From: Dyella jiangningensis
Lineage (GTDB): Bacteria; Pseudomonadota; Gammaproteobacteria; Xanthomonadales; Rhodanobacteraceae
NCBI GenBank assembly: GCA_000632805.1
Contig: CP007444.1
Location: forward strand, 5,072,772 to 5,136,771
DNA: 64,000 bases
Direction of reading: 5' to 3'
Made by a program: the position numbers and the translations under genes. The notes below the pieces were generated by a model, which was not told where the DNA came from, did no database searches, and worked only from the letters and a program-made list of their open reading frames with translations. Below, one piece after another: positions 1 through 8,439 of this stretch. The first letter of the stretch is position 1, and each line of letters starts with the position of its first letter.

Positions 1-148
1 CGAAGGCATCTCCTACGTCACCAACTATCGCAACCAGGTGGACGCGGAGATCCGCAAGGTCGGCATCGACCAGCTGACGACCAACCTGGAAAGCCAGGGC
101 TCGAAGGCGCTGGAAACGATGGAAAAGGACACCAAGGGCAAGTCATGA
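1..148 (+). CDS. mlaC: MlaC, phospholipid-binding periplasmic protein (C-terminal end only)
   Basis: Only the last 48 codons are inside the window, and the gene begins to the left. The visible tail contains EGISYVTNYRNQVD and KVGIDQLTTNLESQG, which match the C-terminus of MlaC. MlaC is the periplasmic shuttle that carries phospholipids between the outer-membrane MlaA complex and the inner-membrane MlaFEDB transporter. The stop codon overlaps the mlaB start in an ATGA arrangement, which fits the usual mlaFEDCB operon. The family call rests on a short tail plus context. Confidence 0.8.
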   Translation, partial: EGISYVTNYRNQVDAEIRKVGIDQLTTNLESQGSKALETMEKDTKGKS

Positions 149-450
149 GCGACGCCGCCGCGCCCGTGCAGGTCGACGATCTCGCGCCCGACACCGTACG
201 CGTGTCGGGCGTGCTCACCTTCGCCAATGCCGCCAAGGCCTTGGACGCGATCGCCGCCGCCGTGGCGCGCGACGGTCGCCAGGTGATCGACCTTTCTGGC
301 GTGACCCGTAGCGACAGCGCCGGCCTGGCCTGCGTGCTGGCCGTGCTGGCGGGTGCGGCCGAAAAGGGGCGCGCGCTGGCCGTGCGCAACATTCCCGAAG
401 GCATGCACCTGCTGGCCAGCGTCTGCGAAGTCGAGGGCCTGCTGGCCTGA
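145..450 (+). CDS. mlaB: MlaB, STAS-domain subunit of the Mla phospholipid ABC transporter
   Basis: This 101-residue protein is a single STAS domain. It carries VIDLSGVTRSDSAGLA around residues 50-66, the conserved loop around the DSAGL serine. MlaB is a cytoplasmic accessory subunit that binds the MlaF ATPase in the inner-membrane MlaFEDB complex, which keeps the outer leaflet of the outer membrane free of phospholipid. It starts inside the mlaC stop codon (ATGA), so the two are translationally coupled, and it is the last gene of the operon. A strong hairpin terminator follows 23 bases later. Confidence 0.88.
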   Translation: MSDAAAPVQVDDLAPDTVRVSGVLTFANAAKALDAIAAAVARDGRQVIDLSGVTRSDSAGLACVLAVLAGAAEKGRALAVRNIPEGMHLLASVCEVEGLLA

Positions 451-472
451 GCGTCCTGGGCCACCGGCAACG

Positions 473-502
473 AAAAAGGGGCCCATCGGGCCCCTTTTTT
501 TT
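473..502. terminator. Bidirectional rho-independent terminator between mlaB and mlaA
   Basis: A perfect GGGGCCC/GGGCCCC stem with a three-base loop is flanked by an A-run on the left and eight Ts on the right. It can therefore stop transcripts arriving from either side. It lies between the convergent genes mlaB (+) and mlaA (-). Confidence 0.9.
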
Positions 503-523
503 CCGCCTTCGACGCGTTCGCGT

Positions 524-1369
524 TCAGTTCTTGACCGGCGGCTTGCCCTGCTCGGGCTGCTTGTTCTCCCAGGTGTGCTGCTCTTCCAGCAACTCGTCGG
601 GATCGAAGTTCTTGTCCTTCAAGCCCTGCATCTGCTCGATGAGCTCCGCCGGCGGGTTGCCGTCGTACAGCTCGTACAGGCGCTGCTGGCGGTAGGCGTC
701 GCGCATGAACACATACGGGTCGTACGCGGACTGCAGGAAGCTTTCCGCATCGATGCCGCGCGAGCGCAGCGTGACCAGGTAGAACAGCTCAGGCAGGTAT
801 TCCTGGCCATACTTGAAGTCGTGGTTGCGCGAGTAATAGCTCAGCGGATCGAAGAAATAGCTGTCCACCGGCAGGCGCCACACATCGCGGGCCGTGGTCG
901 GGCCGATGAGCGGCAGCACCAGGTAGCCGCCCTCCGGCACGCCCCAGCGCGCCAGGGTGATGCCGAAATCCGTGTCCTGCAGCGGAATGCCCAACTGGCT
1001 GGCCGGATCGAAGAAGCCGCCGATGCCCAGCGTCAGGTTGACCAGGAACCGGCCCGTGCTCTGCGCTGCCTGCACCGGCCGCGCCTGAAGAAGGTCGTTG
1101 GCCACCGTGATCGGCATGCGGATGTTGGTGAAGAAGTCGCTCACCGCACGACGGACGGGCGGATTGGTCACCTTGCGGTAGCCCACCGCGACCGGGCGGA
1201 TGACCGCCTTGTCCACGGAGTCGTTGAACGCGTACATGTCCCGGTTGAACTTCTCGTAGGGATCGTCGGTACGCGGCTTGGCGATGGTGCAGCCCGCCAG
1301 CAGGGTGATCGCAACCAGGGGCAGGCTGCGCTTGAGGATAGGGAGGAGGGCGGACGGCATCGCTGGCAA
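524..1369 (-). CDS. mlaA: MlaA (VacJ) outer-membrane lipoprotein
   Basis: The 281-residue protein has a lipoprotein signal peptide ending in the lipobox LLAGC, so it is expected to be lipidated at that cysteine and anchored in the outer membrane. The body carries the MlaA/VacJ signatures DPYEKFNRDMYAFND and a central GGFFDPASQLGIP segment. MlaA extracts misplaced phospholipids from the outer leaflet of the outer membrane and hands them to MlaC. It is convergent with mlaCB, so it is a separate transcription unit beside its partners. The C-terminal 40 residues are charged and proline-rich and probably disordered. A second possible start three codons downstream would not change the lipobox. Confidence 0.93.
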   Translation of the reverse strand: MPAMPSALLPILKRSLPLVAITLLAGCTIAKPRTDDPYEKFNRDMYAFNDSVDKAVIRPVAVGYRKVTNPPVRRAVSDFFTNIRMPITVANDLLQARPVQAAQSTGRFLVNLTLGIGGFFDPASQLGIPLQDTDFGITLARWGVPEGGYLVLPLIGPTTARDVWRLPVDSYFFDPLSYYSRNHDFKYGQEYLPELFYLVTLRSRGIDAESFLQSAYDPYVFMRDAYRQQRLYELYDGNPPAELIEQMQGLKDKNFDPDELLEEQHTWENKQPEQGKPPVKN

Positions 1370-1486
1370 CGGTCCTAAGGGTAAGTAGAATATTGTACTG
1401 GCTGGTTTTTTATTATGTATAGTCCCTGCAGTGTTCGGGGGAACGGCTGCAGGCCGGCTGAACCGCGCATTCTACGGTTTGCTGCA

Positions 1487-1515
1487 TTGCCAGCAAAGCA
1501 GCCTCTGGCTACACT
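1487..1515 (+). promoter_or_regulatory. Predicted sigma-70 promoter of rpoZ-spoT
   Basis: TTGCCA (1487-1492) and TACACT (1510-1515) are separated by exactly 17 bases. The -10 hexamer lies 38 bases before the rpoZ start codon. The interval holds an AAGGAT ribosome-binding site directly upstream of the ATG. Prediction from sequence only. Confidence 0.55.
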
Positions 1516-1553
1516 GACACGCGATAAGTCGCTTTATTCTTTAAGGATTTCAG

Positions 1554-1844
1554 ATGGCCCGCATTACCGTCGAAGACTGCCTGCAGGTAGTCGACAACCG
1601 CTTTGAACTGGTGTTGATGGCGACCAAGCGCGCCCGCCAGCTCTCCAAGGGTGCCGAGCCGGCAGTTAATCCCGACCACGACAAGCCGACCGTGCTCGCC
1701 CTGCGCGAAATCGCAGACCGCCGCATCGACCAGGCCACGATCGACGAGATCGACAAGGCCGAGCGTGAGCGCGCCGAGCGCGAAGCGCTGGAGTGGGCCG
1801 CCGCCGAAGTGGACGACGACCTCTCCAAGGGCGGAGACGACTGA
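1554..1844 (+). CDS. rpoZ: RNA polymerase omega subunit
   Basis: This 96-residue protein begins MARITVEDCLQVVDNRFEL and contains LVLMATKRARQLSKG, both hallmarks of the omega subunit. Omega binds the beta-prime C-terminus, aids RNA polymerase assembly and forms part of a ppGpp site. The C-terminal third (AERERAEREALE) is acidic and helical, as in other proteobacterial omegas. spoT follows 130 bases downstream, so an RNA polymerase subunit that contributes to ppGpp sensing sits beside the enzyme that makes and degrades ppGpp. The usual upstream gmk is not present here. Confidence 0.95.
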   Translation: MARITVEDCLQVVDNRFELVLMATKRARQLSKGAEPAVNPDHDKPTVLALREIADRRIDQATIDEIDKAERERAEREALEWAAAEVDDDLSKGGDD

Positions 1845-1861
1845 TGGAAGGTGGCGGCTGT

Positions 1862-1908
1862 AGACAGCGTCTCCCGAGCGCCGGCATGTCCGGCGCTTTG
1901 CGCTGTCT
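1862..1908 (+). other. Two-tier stem-loop between rpoZ and spoT
   Basis: An outer perfect 8-bp stem (AGACAGCG 1862-1869 with CGCTGTCT 1901-1908) encloses an inner perfect 8-bp stem (AGCGCCGG 1877-1884 with CCGGCGCT 1890-1897). No T-run follows, so it is not a standard intrinsic terminator. It could be an RNA-processing or mRNA-stability element separating rpoZ and spoT expression. The function is inferred. Confidence 0.5.
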
Positions 1909-1974
1909 GGAACGTGCCGCCAGCCTGACCTGCAAACGCATGGAGGCGGTCGCCTGAGCGGGGACCGTACATCC

Positions 1975-4140
1975 ATGCCGGCCGTCACGGATTCCTCCAC
2001 CGCGGATACGTCGACGCTACCGCCGTACGTATTGGCCTTGAGAGAACGCGTGGCTTACCTGCCCGAGCCGCAGGTGGAGCGCGTGGTCCGCGCCTACCAG
2101 GTAGGCGCGGTGGCCCACGAAGGCCAGGCCCGCAAGAGCGGCGAACCCTACATCACGCATCCCGTGGCCGTCGCCGGCATTCTGGCCGAGCTGGGTCTGG
2201 ACGCTGAGACCATCATCGCGGCCATCCTGCACGACACCCTGGAAGACACGTCGCTGAGCCGCACGGAGCTGTCCGGCGAGTTCGGCGAAACGGTGGCCGA
2301 GCTGGTCGACGGTGTCACCAAGCTGGACAAGATGCGCTTTTCCAGCCGCCAGGAAGCGGACGCGGAGAGTTTCCGCAAGATGCTGCTGGCCATGGCGCGC
2401 GACCTGCGCGTCATCCTGATCAAGCTCGCCGATCGCTTGCACAACATGCGCACGCTGGGCGCGAAGGATGCCCCGTCGCGCCGCCGCATCGCGCGCGAAA
2501 CGCTGGAAATCTACGCCCCCATCGCGCAGCGCCTGGGCATGAACAAGTTCAAGGCGGAGCTGCAGGACCTGGGCTTCCGCGCGCTGTACCCGGATCGCTA
2601 CCGCGTGATCAGCGAGCGCATCCGCGCCGCACTCGGCAATCGTCGCGAAGCGATGGGCAAGATCGAGACGGCACTATCCACGCGCCTGGCCGCCGAGCAC
2701 ATCGCGGTGCGCGTGGTCGGCCGCATCAAGTCGCCGTGGAGCATCTATTCGAAGATGCGCAGCGAGCACAAGACGTTCGCTCAGCTGATGGACGTCTACG
2801 GATTTCGCGTGGTGGTCGATTCTGCAATGAGCTGCTACATGGCGCTTGGCGCCGTGCACAGCCTCTACAAGCCGGTTGATCGCCGCTTCAAGGACTTCAT
2901 CGCCATTCCGAAGGCCAACGGCTACCAGTCGCTGCACACCGTGCTGCTGGGGCCGTTTGGCGCGCCGATCGAGGTGCAGATCCGCACGGCGGAGATGGAT
3001 TCGGTGGCCGAGCGCGGCGTGGCGGCGCACTGGGCGTACAAGACCGATTCCGGCCCGGCCAACAGCGCGCAGGCACGTGCCCGCGAGTGGTTGTCGTCGC
3101 TGGCCGACAGCCAGGCGCATACGGCCTCGTCGTCGGAATTCATCGAGAACGTCAAGATCGACCTGTTTCCGGACGAGGTCTACCTGTTCACGCCACGCGG
3201 CGACATCCTGTCCTTGCCACGCAACGCAACGGCGCTGGATTTCGCCTACGCCGTGCACACCGACGTGGGCGACCACGCGGTGGCCGCGCGCGTGGACAAA
3301 AAGCTGGTGCCACTGCGCACGCGGCTGGAGTCGGGCCAGCTGGTGGAAATCATCACCGCGCCCTCGGCGGTACCGAATCCGGCGTGGCTGGAGTCGGTGG
3401 TCACGGGCAAGGCGCGCACGGCGATCCGCCAGTACCTCAAGCATCTGCAGCACGAAGATGCCGTGGATTTCGGCCATCGCATGCTCGATCGCGCGCTGGA
3501 CGCCCTGGGTACCAGCCTGGACGCAATTCCGCCTGCGGTGCTCGATCGTTTCCTGGAGACCGCCAAGCTCAAGCGCCTGGAAGAGCTGCTTTCCGAGATC
3601 GCCCTGGGCAATCGCGTGCCGCACCTCGTCGCCGGTCAGCTGGTTGCCGCGCGCGGCAAGAAATCGTCCGACGTGCAGTCGGCGCCGCATGCGATGGAAA
3701 AGATCCGCATCACCGGCGCCGAGCGCGGCGTGCTCAGCTTCGGCAACTGCTGCCATCCGCTGCCGGGTGACGAAATCATCGGTTACCTGTCCTCGGGCAA
3801 GGGCATCGTGGTGCATCGCGTGGAATGCCCCAACGTGGTGGAACTGCGCAAATCGCCGGAGCGCTGCGTGGCCATCGAGTGGGACCGTGACGTGCAGGGC
3901 GACTACCGCGCCGAGCTGCGCATCGAGGTCATCAATCGCCCCGGCGTGCTCGCCACGGTGGCGGCAGCGATCGCGGCGGCCAACTCCAACATCGAAAACG
4001 TGGAGTATGTCGAGCGCGATGCCGCGGCTGCGACGCTGCTGTTCGCACTGGAAGTGAAGAACCGCAAACACCTCGCCGAAGTGATCCGCCGCGTCCGCCG
4101 TACGGGCGTAGTGAGCGGCGCCTACCGCTACCCGCTGTAA
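1975..4140 (+). CDS. spoT: Bifunctional (p)ppGpp synthetase/hydrolase SpoT
   Basis: The 721-residue length and domain order match RelA/SpoT homologues. An N-terminal HD hydrolase domain has H62, HDTLED at 86-91 and D153 in KLADRLHN. A synthetase domain follows with RFKD at 304-307 and IPKANGYQSLHT. Then come a TGS domain (VYLFTPRGDILSLP) and a C-terminal ACT domain (INRPGVLATVAAAI). The hydrolase motifs are intact. The synthetase carries the RxKD form typical of bifunctional enzymes rather than the ExDD form of RelA. SpoT degrades and makes the alarmone (p)ppGpp in response to starvation. It lies downstream of rpoZ and upstream of ridA and recG. In Escherichia coli the order is rpoZ-spoT-trmH-recG, so here ridA takes the place of trmH. 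Confidence 0.96.
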   Translation: MPAVTDSSTADTSTLPPYVLALRERVAYLPEPQVERVVRAYQVGAVAHEGQARKSGEPYITHPVAVAGILAELGLDAETIIAAILHDTLEDTSLSRTELSGEFGETVAELVDGVTKLDKMRFSSRQEADAESFRKMLLAMARDLRVILIKLADRLHNMRTLGAKDAPSRRRIARETLEIYAPIAQRLGMNKFKAELQDLGFRALYPDRYRVISERIRAALGNRREAMGKIETALSTRLAAEHIAVRVVGRIKSPWSIYSKMRSEHKTFAQLMDVYGFRVVVDSAMSCYMALGAVHSLYKPVDRRFKDFIAIPKANGYQSLHTVLLGPFGAPIEVQIRTAEMDSVAERGVAAHWAYKTDSGPANSAQARAREWLSSLADSQAHTASSSEFIENVKIDLFPDEVYLFTPRGDILSLPRNATALDFAYAVHTDVGDHAVAARVDKKLVPLRTRLESGQLVEIITAPSAVPNPAWLESVVTGKARTAIRQYLKHLQHEDAVDFGHRMLDRALDALGTSLDAIPPAVLDRFLETAKLKRLEELLSEIALGNRVPHLVAGQLVAARGKKSSDVQSAPHAMEKIRITGAERGVLSFGNCCHPLPGDEIIGYLSSGKGIVVHRVECPNVVELRKSPERCVAIEWDRDVQGDYRAELRIEVINRPGVLATVAAAIAAANSNIENVEYVERDAAAATLLFALEVKNRKHLAEVIRRVRRTGVVSGAYRYPL

Positions 4141-4225
4141 ACGCTGGCGCCGGGACGTTCCGTCCCTCCTCATGGCGAGCGTCTCGCTCTAGACTGGTGG
4201 GCCTGTGCAACCACGAGGCCACACC

Positions 4226-4609
4226 ATGTCCCGTCAGATCATCGCCACCGACAAGGCACCGGCTGCCATCGGTCCGTATTCGCAGGCCGTGCGCGCCGGC
4301 AACACCGTGTACTTCTCCGGTCAGATCCCGCTCGATCCGGCCACCGGCCAGATGGTCGAAGGCGACATCACGCTGCAGACCCGCCGTGTCTTCGACAACC
4401 TCAAGGCTGTCGTTGCGGCCGCTGGCGGCTCAATGGACAAGATCGTCCGCGTGGGCATCTACGTGACCAATCTCGGGCACTTTGCTTCCGTCAACGAAGT
4501 AATGGGCGAGTACTTCCAGGCGCCGTATCCGGCGCGTTCCACCATTGAGGTATCGGCGCTGCCGAAGCTTGCGGATGTGGAAGTCGACGCGATCATGGTG
4601 TTGGACTGA
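4226..4609 (+). CDS. ridA: RidA, 2-iminobutanoate/2-iminopropanoate deaminase
   Basis: This 127-residue protein has the standard length of the RidA (YjgF/YER057c/UK114) family. RidA hydrolyses reactive enamine/imine intermediates released by pyridoxal-phosphate enzymes such as threonine dehydratase, protecting other such enzymes. The key residues are visible: Y17 and the IGPYSQAV motif, R104 in PARSTIEV, and E119 near the C-terminus. The start at 4226 is chosen because it gives the family length and has a GAGG ribosome-binding site. It lies between spoT and recG on the same strand and may be co-transcribed with them. Confidence 0.93.
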   Translation: MSRQIIATDKAPAAIGPYSQAVRAGNTVYFSGQIPLDPATGQMVEGDITLQTRRVFDNLKAVVAAAGGSMDKIVRVGIYVTNLGHFASVNEVMGEYFQAPYPARSTIEVSALPKLADVEVDAIMVLD

Positions 4610-4689
4610 TCCGTCGAGTTCGCGTGCACCGACAGCCGGCCGGCCATCGCCGGCTGCGCGGCGGCTGCACGCTCGGTTAGGCTTCGTCG

Positions 4690-6810
4690 ATGCCTGCGCG
4701 TAACTCACCGCCCAACCTCGTTACACCTGCCGACCCGGGCGCTACGCCGGTGGCGTCGCTGCCGGGCGTCGGACCCGCGCTCGCGGAGGCGTTGTCACGG
4801 CTGGGCCTGGAGCGCGTGCAGGATCTATGGTTTCACCTTCCGCTGCGCTACGAAGACAAGACGCATGTCACGGCGATCGCCGATCTGCGTCCCGGCGAAC
4901 GCGCCCAGGTCGAGGGCGTGGTTGAAGCCGTCGAGCGAGGGTTCCGCTATCGGCCACAGCTGAAGGTGGCGATCGGTGACGATTCGCACCAGACGCTGAT
5001 GCTCCGCTTCTTCCATTTCCGCCGCAGCCAGTCCGAACAGCTGCAGCCGGGCACGCGCCTGCTTTGCTATGGCGAAGTGCGCCAGGGTGCGCAGGGGCTG
5101 GAGATGGTGCATCCGCAGTACGAGCGGTTGAGCGCCGATGAGGCCACGCCGGTCGATGAATTGCTCACGCCCATTTACCCGACGACCGAGGGTCTGGGAC
5201 AAAAACGCCTGGCGAGCGTGATTGCCAAGGCCCTTGCGCTATTGCCGCCGGACGCGCAGCTCGAATTGATTCCTCCCACCCTGTGCGAAGCGCACGGCCT
5301 TACGTCACTGCGCGAAGCCTTGCTGTACGTGCATCGGCCGCCGCCGGATGCGCACCTAGGCCAACTCACCACCGGGCGGCATCCTGCGCAACAACGCCTG
5401 GCCTTCGAGGAACTGCTGACCCAGCACCTGAGCCTCAAGCGCATGCGCGAAGCCGTGCGTCGCCGGCACTCGCCGTCGCTGCGTGGTACGGGCGTGCTGC
5501 GCGAGCGATTGCTCGCCAATCTGCCGTTTGGCCTCACGGGGGCGCAACAGCGGGTAAGTGCGGAGATTGCGGGCGATATCGCGCAATCGGAGCCCATGCT
5601 GCGGTTGGTGCAGGGTGACGTGGGAAGCGGGAAGACCATCGTGGCGGCACTTGCTGCCGTGGCCGCGGTGGAGTCGGGCTATCAGGTGGCGCTGATGGCG
5701 CCGACCGAACTGCTCGCCGAGCAGCACCTGCATCATTTCCGCCACTGGTTGACGCCCTTGGGTATTGACGTCGCGTGGTTGGCTGGCAAGGTGGCGGGCA
5801 AGGCGCGCCAGGCGGCGCTGGCGCAGGTGGCGTCCGGCGCGCATGTGGTCATCGGCACGCATGCGCTGATGCAGGACGGCGTTGCGTTTGCCCGGCTCGG
5901 CCTGGTCATCGTCGACGAGCAGCATCGCTTTGGTGTGCAACAGCGCCTGGCGCTGCGCGACAAAGGGGCAGACATCGAGACGGGCCTGGTACCACACCAG
6001 CTGGTGCTCACCGCTACGCCCATTCCGCGCACGCTGGCCATGAGTGCTTACGCCGATCTCGATGTCTCCGCCATCGACGAATTGCCGCCGGGCCGTACGC
6101 CGGTGCAGACCATCGCGATTTCCAACGCACGTCGTTTCGACGTGATCGAACGCATCCACGCCGCCTGCCTGGAGGGCCGGCAGGCGTACTGGGTATGCAC
6201 GCTGATCGAGGAATCCGAGCAGTTGCGCGCGCAAGCCGCGGAAGTGGCGCATGCCGAGCTCTCCGCTGCGCTGGCCGATTGCCGGATTGGCCTCATCCAC
6301 GGGCGCATGAAGCCCAAGGAAAAGCAGGCGGTGATGGATGCGTTCAAGGCCGGCGAATTGTCGGTGTTGGTTGCCACCACCGTGATCGAAGTGGGCGTCG
6401 ATGTGCCCAATGCGAGCCTGATGGTCATCGAGAACAGCGAGCGACTGGGACTGGCCCAGCTGCATCAATTGCGCGGCCGCGTGGGCCGCGGCGCCGTCGC
6501 TTCCAATTGCGTACTCCTTTATCAGCCGCCGCTGGGCCAACTCGCGCGCGAGCGCTTGCAGGTCATGCGCGAAACCAACGACGGCTTCCGCATCGCGGAA
6601 AAGGATCTCGAGCTTCGTGGGCCGGGCGAAGTGCTGGGCACCCGCCAGACCGGTCAACTGAGTTTCCGCATTGCCGACCTTGCCCGCGACGCGCACCTGC
6701 TGCCCGCCGTGCAGGAAGTCGGGGCACAGATGCTCGAGCGACATCCGCAAGCGGCAGAGCAATTGATCACGCGATGGGTCGGTGGGGCGGCGCGTTACGC
6801 GCACGCATGA
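4690..6810 (+). CDS. recG: ATP-dependent DNA helicase RecG
   Basis: The 706-residue protein has the RecG architecture. An N-terminal wedge/OB-fold DNA-binding domain (LPGVGPALAEALSRLGL, LPLRYEDKTHV) precedes a superfamily 2 helicase core. The core has Walker A GDVGSGKT, the box DEQHRFG, TATPIPRTL, and motif VI around LRGRVGRG, followed by ELRGPGEVLGTRQTG near the C-terminus. RecG regresses stalled replication forks and migrates Holliday junctions. It is the last gene of the rpoZ-spoT-ridA-recG run. The 80 bases before the start show no convincing promoter. Confidence 0.96.
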   Translation: MPARNSPPNLVTPADPGATPVASLPGVGPALAEALSRLGLERVQDLWFHLPLRYEDKTHVTAIADLRPGERAQVEGVVEAVERGFRYRPQLKVAIGDDSHQTLMLRFFHFRRSQSEQLQPGTRLLCYGEVRQGAQGLEMVHPQYERLSADEATPVDELLTPIYPTTEGLGQKRLASVIAKALALLPPDAQLELIPPTLCEAHGLTSLREALLYVHRPPPDAHLGQLTTGRHPAQQRLAFEELLTQHLSLKRMREAVRRRHSPSLRGTGVLRERLLANLPFGLTGAQQRVSAEIAGDIAQSEPMLRLVQGDVGSGKTIVAALAAVAAVESGYQVALMAPTELLAEQHLHHFRHWLTPLGIDVAWLAGKVAGKARQAALAQVASGAHVVIGTHALMQDGVAFARLGLVIVDEQHRFGVQQRLALRDKGADIETGLVPHQLVLTATPIPRTLAMSAYADLDVSAIDELPPGRTPVQTIAISNARRFDVIERIHAACLEGRQAYWVCTLIEESEQLRAQAAEVAHAELSAALADCRIGLIHGRMKPKEKQAVMDAFKAGELSVLVATTVIEVGVDVPNASLMVIENSERLGLAQLHQLRGRVGRGAVASNCVLLYQPPLGQLARERLQVMRETNDGFRIAEKDLELRGPGEVLGTRQTGQLSFRIADLARDAHLLPAVQEVGAQMLERHPQAAEQLITRWVGGAARYAHA

Positions 6811-6914
6811 AGCTGCGCATTCCGCATCGTTCGGGCGTCTTGCAGGAGCTTCGACTCTTGCGTCCCCAATCCAAGGGCCTAAGCTAACCGACCCTGTCGA
6901 ACGAAAGTCTCCCC

Positions 6915-7841
6915 ATGACCAAGCCGCAACTGCTGATCGACACCGACCCCGGCGTGGACGATGCACTCGCCATCCTCATGGCACACGCGCACGCCGATGT
7001 GCATGGACTGACGATCGCGGCCGGCAATGTGGGGCTTGGCCATACGGTGCGCAACGCGCGTACGCTGGTCGACCTCGTCGGCATGCCGACCCCGGTGTTT
7101 GCGGGCTGTCCAACGCCGCTGGTGCGACTGCCCGAAGAAGATGCCGTGCACGTGCATGGTACGGATGGCTTGGGTGACGTGGGGTTTCCGGAGCCGAAGA
7201 CGTCTGTCAGCGACGAGCATGCGGTGCAGGCCATTCTGCGGCTGGCGCACGAACGCTCCGATCTCACGCTGGTGGCGTTGGGGCCGCTTACGAATCTGGC
7301 CCTGGCCGTGCGCCTGGATCCTTCGTTGCCGCAGCGCGTGAAGCGCCTGGTGATCATGGGTGGCGCGGTAACCGGCCTCGGCAATACCGGAAAAATTCCG
7401 GCCGAATTCAATATCGGATTCGATCCCGAGGCGGCGCACGTCGTGTTCGAGGCCTTTCCGTCGTTTGATCTGGTCGATTGGGAAGTCGTGTTGCGACATG
7501 CCTTCGACGACATCGAGTTCGATGGCTGGTTGGCCGCGGGTGATCAGCGCGCCCGATTCTTCGAGCAGGTGTTTCGCACGGCGCGCGCATTCAACCTCAA
7601 GAGAGGCCGGCGTGGCGTGATTGCTGCCGATGCGCTCGCGATGGCGGTGGCGATCGACCCGACGATCGTCACGTGCTACGAAGAACGCCATGTGGCGGTC
7701 GAGATGGATGGTCGCCTGACCCGTGGCGCCACCGTGGTGGACTGGTCCCATCGCTTCGGCAGGCCGGCCAATGCCCGCATCGCGATGGAGGTGGATCAGG
7801 CCCGGTTCGGCGCCATGGTGCGGCGGGCCCTGGGCGCGTGA
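6915..7841 (+). CDS. Inosine-uridine preferring nucleoside hydrolase family protein
   Basis: The 308-residue protein begins with LLIDTDPGVDDALAI, the calcium-binding aspartate cluster that defines the nucleoside hydrolase family. It also has LVALGPLTNLALA, LVIMGGAV and EFNIGFDPEAA, the sugar-binding parts of the active site. These enzymes cleave the N-glycosidic bond of ribonucleosides to a free base and ribose, for purine or pyrimidine salvage. Substrate preference (IunH, RihA, RihB or RihC type) cannot be settled from sequence alone. It is a single-gene unit between recG and the L31 gene. Confidence 0.9.
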   Translation: MTKPQLLIDTDPGVDDALAILMAHAHADVHGLTIAAGNVGLGHTVRNARTLVDLVGMPTPVFAGCPTPLVRLPEEDAVHVHGTDGLGDVGFPEPKTSVSDEHAVQAILRLAHERSDLTLVALGPLTNLALAVRLDPSLPQRVKRLVIMGGAVTGLGNTGKIPAEFNIGFDPEAAHVVFEAFPSFDLVDWEVVLRHAFDDIEFDGWLAAGDQRARFFEQVFRTARAFNLKRGRRGVIAADALAMAVAIDPTIVTCYEERHVAVEMDGRLTRGATVVDWSHRFGRPANARIAMEVDQARFGAMVRRALGA

Positions 7842-7885
7842 GAGCCGCCGGAAAGCGGATTGATAAGTCCAAGTGACTGACCGAC

Positions 7886-7915
7886 TTGCCAAAGGCTTCG
7901 GTCTGTAGTTAAAAT
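7886..7915 (+). promoter_or_regulatory. Predicted sigma-70 promoter of the L31 gene
   Basis: TTGCCA (7886-7891), an 18-base spacer and TAAAAT (7910-7915) form a good sigma-70 promoter 33 bases before the L31 start codon. I saw no clear Zur-type palindrome here. Confidence 0.55.
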
Positions 7916-7948
7916 GCCGCTCTTTTCACCCACCGCTTTGAGCCAGTC

Positions 7949-8194
7949 ATGAAGCCCGATACCCATCCGAATTATCGCCCGGTGGTGTTCCAGGACCTGT
8001 CGTCCGACTTCGCGTTCCTTACGCGCTCGACGATCGCCACCAAGGAAACCGTCAAGTGGGAAGACGGCAACGAGTACCCGCTGATCAAGGTGGATATCTC
8101 CAGCCATTCCCATCCGTTCTACACCGGCAAGCAGAAGACGCTGGACACCGGCGGCCGCGTCGACAAGTTCCGTCGTCGCTACGCGCAGAAGTAA
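7949..8194 (+). CDS. rpmE2: 50S ribosomal protein L31 type B
   Basis: The 81-residue protein matches the type B (YkgM-like) form of L31: MKPDTHPNYRPVVFQD at the start, SHPFYTGKQ in the middle and GRVDKFRRRY at the end. It has no cysteines, so it lacks the CxxC zinc ribbon of type A L31. In many bacteria type B replaces the zinc-binding form when zinc is scarce. Whether a type A copy exists elsewhere in this genome cannot be seen. The gene is flanked by its own promoter and a strong terminator, so it is likely monocistronic. Confidence 0.94.
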   Translation: MKPDTHPNYRPVVFQDLSSDFAFLTRSTIATKETVKWEDGNEYPLIKVDISSHSHPFYTGKQKTLDTGGRVDKFRRRYAQK

Positions 8195-8248
8195 GCGCGA
8201 ACAGCCTGCCGTCACGCCGGCGCTGCCGTGCGTGAGCAAGCATGTGAG

Positions 8249-8283
8249 CACGGGGCGAGCACAAGCTCGCCCCGTGTTTTTTT
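8249..8283 (+). terminator. Rho-independent terminator after the L31 gene
   Basis: A perfect 12-bp GC-rich stem (8249-8260 with 8265-8276), an ACAA loop and a run of seven Ts lie 55 bases after the rpmE2 stop codon. Confidence 0.92.
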
Positions 8284-8329
8284 GCGTCCGCCATCCGACC
8301 ATCCGCTAGGGCATGTTGCTGGATCGATA

Positions 8330-8338
8330 TGCGATAAT
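8330..8338 (+). promoter_or_regulatory. Possible extended -10 promoter of gltA
   Basis: TGC followed by GATAAT (8333-8338) resembles an extended -10 element about 100 bases upstream of gltA. No good -35 hexamer is found at the matching distance, so the assignment is weak. Confidence 0.35.
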
Positions 8339-8439
8339 GGGCGGCGAGGTGTCGCTATCCCCAAGGCGACATCAACCCTAATCGCCCGCGGTCGCAGACG
8401 GCCGCATGCAGGCGACGCCATTTGTGAAGGAGGTTTTCC

